From positions 682,001 through 746,000 of the forward strand of contig NZ_FOZG01000003.1 in assembly GCF_900113315.1 (NCBI RefSeq): 64,000 nucleotides of DNA, given 5' to 3'. How positions within the stretch are numbered: the first letter of the stretch is position 1; each line of letters begins with the position of its first letter. The stretch is from Sphingomonas jatrophae (lineage in GTDB: Bacteria; Pseudomonadota; Alphaproteobacteria; Sphingomonadales; Sphingomonadaceae). The notes under the pieces were generated by a model. It was not told where the DNA came from. It saw only the letters and a program-made list of their open reading frames with translations, and ran no database searches. The position numbers and the translations under genes were made by a program. Positions 60,929 to 64,000 of the stretch are shown in pieces.

Positions 60929-62671
60929 TCAGGCGTCCTCGAGCGGCGGATGGCCGGCGGCCGGCAGCGCCCCGGCCCGGCCCGACACACGCTTCAGCAC
61001 TTCGTCCCGCGGCGCAAAGGCCTGCACGCGCGCATCCTGCATCAGCAGCACCAGATCGACCGAGCGGAGCGCCGACGGGCGATGGGCCACCAGCACGACG
61101 ATGCCGCCCCGCGCGCGCACCTGCAGGATCGCGGCGGCGAGCGCAGCCTCCCCCTCGGTGTCGAGGTTGGAATTGGGCTCGTCCAGCACGACGAGGAAGG
61201 GATCGCCGTAGAGCGCGCGGGCAAGCGCGACGCGCTGCCGCTGCCCGGCGGACAGCGCCTCGCCGCCGCGGCCGACCTGCGTCTCATAACCGTGCGGCAG
61301 GCGCAGGATCAGCTCGTGCAGGCGCGCCTGATGTGCCGCTGCGATGATCGCATCGGGCGAGGCGGCGGGATCGAAGCGGGCGATATTCTGCGCGACGCTG
61401 CCGTCCATCAGCGACACGGATTGCGGCAGATAGCCGATATGCCGGCCGAGATCGTCGGACGCCCATTGATCCAGCGTTGCGCCGTCGATCCGCACCGCGC
61501 CGCGCGCAGGCGCCCACACGCCGACCAGCCCGCGCACCAGCGACGACTTGCCCGACGCACTCGGCCCGATCACGCCGACCGCCTGCCCCGCCTCCAGCAC
61601 GAAGCTGGCGTCCACCACGCTGGGCGCCTCCGCTCCCGGCGGGATCAGCGTCAGATGCTCCACCGCCAGCCGAAGCCGGGGCGGCGGCAGCGCGATCCGC
61701 GCCGGCTCGGCCGGGAGCGCGCGGAGCATGTCGGACAGCCGCGCCCAGCCCTGCCGCGCGGTGATGAAGCTGCGCCAATTGGCGATGGCGAGATCCACCG
61801 GCGCCAGCGCCCGCGCGGTGAGGAAGGAGCCGGCGAAGATCACGCCGCCGCTCGCCTTGCCCTCGATCACCAGCAGCGCCCCGACCGTCAGCACGCCCGA
61901 TTGCAGGAACTGGCGGAAGATCTTGCTGGCGCTGCCCAGTGTACCGCTCACCTCCGTCAGCCGTTGCTGCGCGGCGAGGAAGTGGCGGCTGATCTCGTCC
62001 CACCCCGCCGCCGCGCGCCGCCGCATGCCGAGCGCGTGGACCGTCTCGGCATCGCGCCGCACCGTCTGCGCGAGCGTGGCGCGGGTGGCGCCCAGCATCG
62101 TGGCGGCGGCGGTCGGCCGGCGGCTCAGCCGGTCGGTGGCGAAGGTCAGCCCGATGAGGATCAACCCGCCCGCAAGCGCCGTCACGCCCAGCCAGGGATG
62201 GAACAGGAACAGCACGCCGATGAAGAAGAACAGCCACGGCAGGTCGATCAGCGCGGCGGGGCCGCTGCCGACGAGGAAGTTGCGGATCTGGTCGAGATCG
62301 CTGATCGGCTGCGTGCCGTCGCCGTCGGACGCGCGCCGCAGGCTGAGCCGGTGGACGAGATCATAGACCCGCCCGCGCATCTGCGCATCGAGCGAGGCGG
62401 CGATGCCTGCCAGCATGCGGCTGCGGATCACCTCCAGCACGCTCTGGAAGACGTAGACGATGGCGACCATCAGCAGCAGGCCGAGCAGGGTCGGCACGCT
62501 GCGGCTGGGCAGCACCATGTCGTAGACCAGCATCATGTAGATCGAGCCGCCGAGCAGCAGCACGTTGAGCGCGGTGCTGAGCACGCCGACGCCGATCAGC
62601 GCGGTCCGGCAGCGCGACAAGGCGGCGCGCAGTTCGGATCGCTCCTCCGAAAGCCCGCGTGCCACGCCCAT
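60929..62671 (-). CDS. PrtD/AtrD-type type I secretion ABC transporter
   Basis: Inner-membrane permease-ATPase that recognises the C-terminal signals of RTX proteins. The 580-residue protein has six helices in the N-terminal half (for example ALIGVGVLSTALNVLLLGGSIYMMLVYDMVLPSRSVPTLL), then the nucleotide-binding domain with Walker A GPSASGKSS (about 370), signature LSAGQRQRVALARAL, Walker B FLVVLDEPNSNLDTEGE and the switch histidine in VAHRP. No peptidase domain is present, as in the PrtD class. Start ATG 62671, one base after the glycosyltransferase stop. Confidence 0.94.
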   Translation of the reverse strand: MGVARGLSEERSELRAALSRCRTALIGVGVLSTALNVLLLGGSIYMMLVYDMVLPSRSVPTLLGLLLMVAIVYVFQSVLEVIRSRMLAGIAASLDAQMRGRVYDLVHRLSLRRASDGDGTQPISDLDQIRNFLVGSGPAALIDLPWLFFFIGVLFLFHPWLGVTALAGGLILIGLTFATDRLSRRPTAAATMLGATRATLAQTVRRDAETVHALGMRRRAAAGWDEISRHFLAAQQRLTEVSGTLGSASKIFRQFLQSGVLTVGALLVIEGKASGGVIFAGSFLTARALAPVDLAIANWRSFITARQGWARLSDMLRALPAEPARIALPPPRLRLAVEHLTLIPPGAEAPSVVDASFVLEAGQAVGVIGPSASGKSSLVRGLVGVWAPARGAVRIDGATLDQWASDDLGRHIGYLPQSVSLMDGSVAQNIARFDPAASPDAIIAAAHQARLHELILRLPHGYETQVGRGGEALSAGQRQRVALARALYGDPFLVVLDEPNSNLDTEGEAALAAAILQVRARGGIVVLVAHRPSALRSVDLVLLMQDARVQAFAPRDEVLKRVSGRAGALPAAGHPPLEDA

Positions 62672-62672
62672 G

Positions 62673-63827
62673 TCAGGCCAGGAACAGTTCGGCCTCACGC
62701 GCGGCATAGCGCTGGAGGCTGAAACGATCCTGCACCACCGCGCGGGCATTGCGGCCGATGGCGGGATCGGCAGCGGCGAGCGCGCGGCGGATCGCCCGCG
62801 CGATCGCCTCCGGCTCGAACCCGTCGATCAGATAGCCGGACACGCCATCCTCGATCAGGTCGGTGACGCCGGGGATGTCGGAGGCGACGCACGTCATCCC
62901 GCAGGCCATCGCCTCGATCAGCACCTTGGGCAGGCCTTCGTGCAGGCTGGGCAGCAGGAACAGGCTGTGCGCGCGCATCAGCCCGGGCAGCGCCTCGTTC
63001 GGCACGAGGCCGCGGAAGGTGAGCGGCGCGCGCCCCTCCTCCGCAGCGATGGCGCGCATGGCGTCTTCCAGCGATCCACGTCCAGCCACGTCGAGCGCCA
63101 GGTCGAGGTGCTGGCAGGCGCGCACCATGTTGAGCACGTTCTTCTGCGGCTCGAACCGGCCGACCCAGAGCGCTGGCGCGGTGAAATCCGGCACGTCCGC
63201 CGGGCGGAATTGCGCGACATCGACATAGGTCGGCGCGAGCATGACCTTGCCCCGCCCCGCCGGTCGCTGCTCAAGCTCACGCGCCGTATCCTCGGCGGTG
63301 ACGACGACGTGCGTCGCGGCGGCAAGGCCGAGATCCTCCATCCGCCGGGCGAGCGCCGCCCGCCGGGTCGAGCCGTTCAGCCGGAAGCGGCGCGACAGCA
63401 GATAGCCCATGCGGAACAGCAGCTTCGCGCCGGTCAGTCGGTGCGCATAGACCGCCGCCCAGGCGCCCGACACCTGATTGGTCTTGATCCAGGCGGCAGC
63501 GCCAAGCGCGCGCCGGTGGACGCGAACACCCCGCAGGCCCCACGCCGCGGCCCCCAGCCCGGTCAACCGGCGCGCGGGCGTCAGCGGCTCCACCCGGTTG
63601 TAGAGCGGCTCGGCAGCGGCGAGTTCGCGTACCAGCAGGTGATCCGCCGGATCGTAGGAGAAGACGAGGATGCGATCGAACACCCCATCCCGCAGATATT
63701 GCAGGTAGAGCAGCATCTCGCGGCTGAGGATCGCCTCCGCCCGCCAGCGTGTGAGCGAGCCCCCGTTCGACAGGAAGAGGGCGAGCACCCGCTTGCCGGG
63801 GGGCAGCGCCCCCCTCCCGTCAGGCAT
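62673..63827 (-). CDS. Glycosyltransferase family 4
   Basis: A 384-residue GT-B-fold enzyme. The N-terminal domain has FLSNGGSLTRWRAEAILSREMLLYLQYLRDG, and the C-terminal nucleotide-sugar domain has PALWVGRFEPQKNVLNMVRACQHLDLALDVAGRGSLEDAM and the GT4 catalytic signature LPSLHEGLPKVLIEAMACGMTCVASDIPG (two Glu, seven residues apart). It probably adds a sugar of the repeat unit or of the secretion substrate's polymer. It overlaps the upstream glycosyltransferase gene by 8 bases and leads into the ABC gene. Confidence 0.9.
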   Translation of the reverse strand: MPDGRGALPPGKRVLALFLSNGGSLTRWRAEAILSREMLLYLQYLRDGVFDRILVFSYDPADHLLVRELAAAEPLYNRVEPLTPARRLTGLGAAAWGLRGVRVHRRALGAAAWIKTNQVSGAWAAVYAHRLTGAKLLFRMGYLLSRRFRLNGSTRRAALARRMEDLGLAAATHVVVTAEDTARELEQRPAGRGKVMLAPTYVDVAQFRPADVPDFTAPALWVGRFEPQKNVLNMVRACQHLDLALDVAGRGSLEDAMRAIAAEEGRAPLTFRGLVPNEALPGLMRAHSLFLLPSLHEGLPKVLIEAMACGMTCVASDIPGVTDLIEDGVSGYLIDGFEPEAIARAIRRALAAADPAIGRNARAVVQDRFSLQRYAAREAELFLA

Positions 63828-64000
63828 GGCGCATCGCCGGGGCACGGCGCGGCCGGCTGTGCTTCATGGCCTCGTCATAGATGGCGCGCGTCTGCTCGGC
63901 GACGGCGGTCCACGTCATGAAGCGCGAGAGATCGGCGACGTGGTGCTCTGGCCGGCGGAGCGCCGCCTCCAGCGCCTTTGCGATGGCCGCAGGATCATCC
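63820..64000 (-). CDS. Glycosyltransferase C-terminus (cut by window edge)
   Basis: The last 60 codons of a gene running in from the right edge: DDPAAIAKALEAALRRPEHH, then VADLSRFMTWTAVAEQTRAI, then YDEAMKHSRPRRAPAMRHA. The pattern W..va.q...iy...l at the end is that of GT4-type glycosyltransferases. It overlaps the next glycosyltransferase gene by 8 bases. The family beyond GT4 cannot be fixed from this fragment. Confidence 0.7.
   Translation of the reverse strand, partial: DDPAAIAKALEAALRRPEHHVADLSRFMTWTAVAEQTRAIYDEAMKHSRPRRAPAMRHA

Noticed and set aside
43869-64000. Naming the locus a gellan/sphingan cluster and using gel gene symbols
   Set aside because: Layout is similar, but no rhamnose genes or priming glycosyltransferase are visible and an epimerase for galacturonate is present.
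1-64000. CRISPR arrays, tRNA, rRNA, integrases and prophage genes
   Set aside because: Looked for and not seen.

Overview
This is high-GC (close to 70 %) DNA with dense, overlapping operons. The gene content points to an alphaproteobacterium of the Sphingomonas group: an FlbD-type sigma-54 flagellar regulator with a CtrA-like box in front of it, NodT-type efflux lipoproteins, a sphingan-like exopolysaccharide locus, and palindromic repeats of the kind common in sphingomonads. No rRNA, tRNA, CRISPR array, integrase or transposase was seen.

Bases 1-23,300 are a near-complete flagellar cluster. The rod/hook genes flgB-C-D-E run leftwards and off the window. Rightwards come motA-motB, flgA, flgM-flgN, flhA-fliA, then flagellin fliC on the opposite strand. 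The regulator flbD heads the long collinear run fliE-F-G-H-I-J-K-L-M-N-O-P-Q-R-flhB, most of whose genes overlap or nearly touch. Promoters fit a hierarchy. A CtrA-like box precedes flbD. Sigma-54 promoters with exact GG-N10-GC spacing precede flgB, flgA and flhA. A shared sigma-28-like motif (TTAA-N15-GCCGT) precedes motA, flgM and fliC, the classical late genes. Three parts are unusual: FliM lacks the N-terminal CheY-binding peptide, MotA lacks its first membrane helix, and MotB is very short.

Bases 23,300-33,300 are mainly housekeeping: rpe, a heparinase II/III-like protein, purH, a Wzx-like flippase and polA. They are interrupted at about 26.0-27.3 kb by a lower-GC, gene-poor patch with palindromic repeats, a small conserved hypothetical gene and a start-less gene remnant. 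Bases 33,300-38,200 hold a TetR regulator divergent from a NodT-EmrA-EmrB tripartite drug-efflux operon, with two copies of a probable operator. An NhaP-type antiporter follows.

Bases 39,700-42,800 carry a four-gene operon (PepSY membrane protein, DUF2271, DUF4198, ApbE) behind a Fur-like palindrome. DUF2271 carries a DGVSGAT flavinylation motif and ApbE is the FMN-attaching enzyme, so this looks like an iron-regulated, flavin-based electron-transfer module. cobT converges on it.

Bases 43,900-64,000 are an exopolysaccharide and type I secretion locus. It contains a pectate-lyase-like RTX protein, a Wzc-like co-polymerase with a tyrosine kinase domain, an outer-membrane barrel, a Wza-like lipoprotein, a Wzy-like polymerase, a GT2 glycosyltransferase, an unknown protein, an RTX protein, UDP-glucose dehydrogenase, a UDP-glucuronate 4-epimerase, a TolC/HlyD/ABC type I secretion trio and two GT4 glycosyltransferases (one cut by the right edge). 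Inference: a Wzx/Wzy-type polymer containing galacturonic and/or glucuronic acid, with a co-encoded lyase exported by the type I system.
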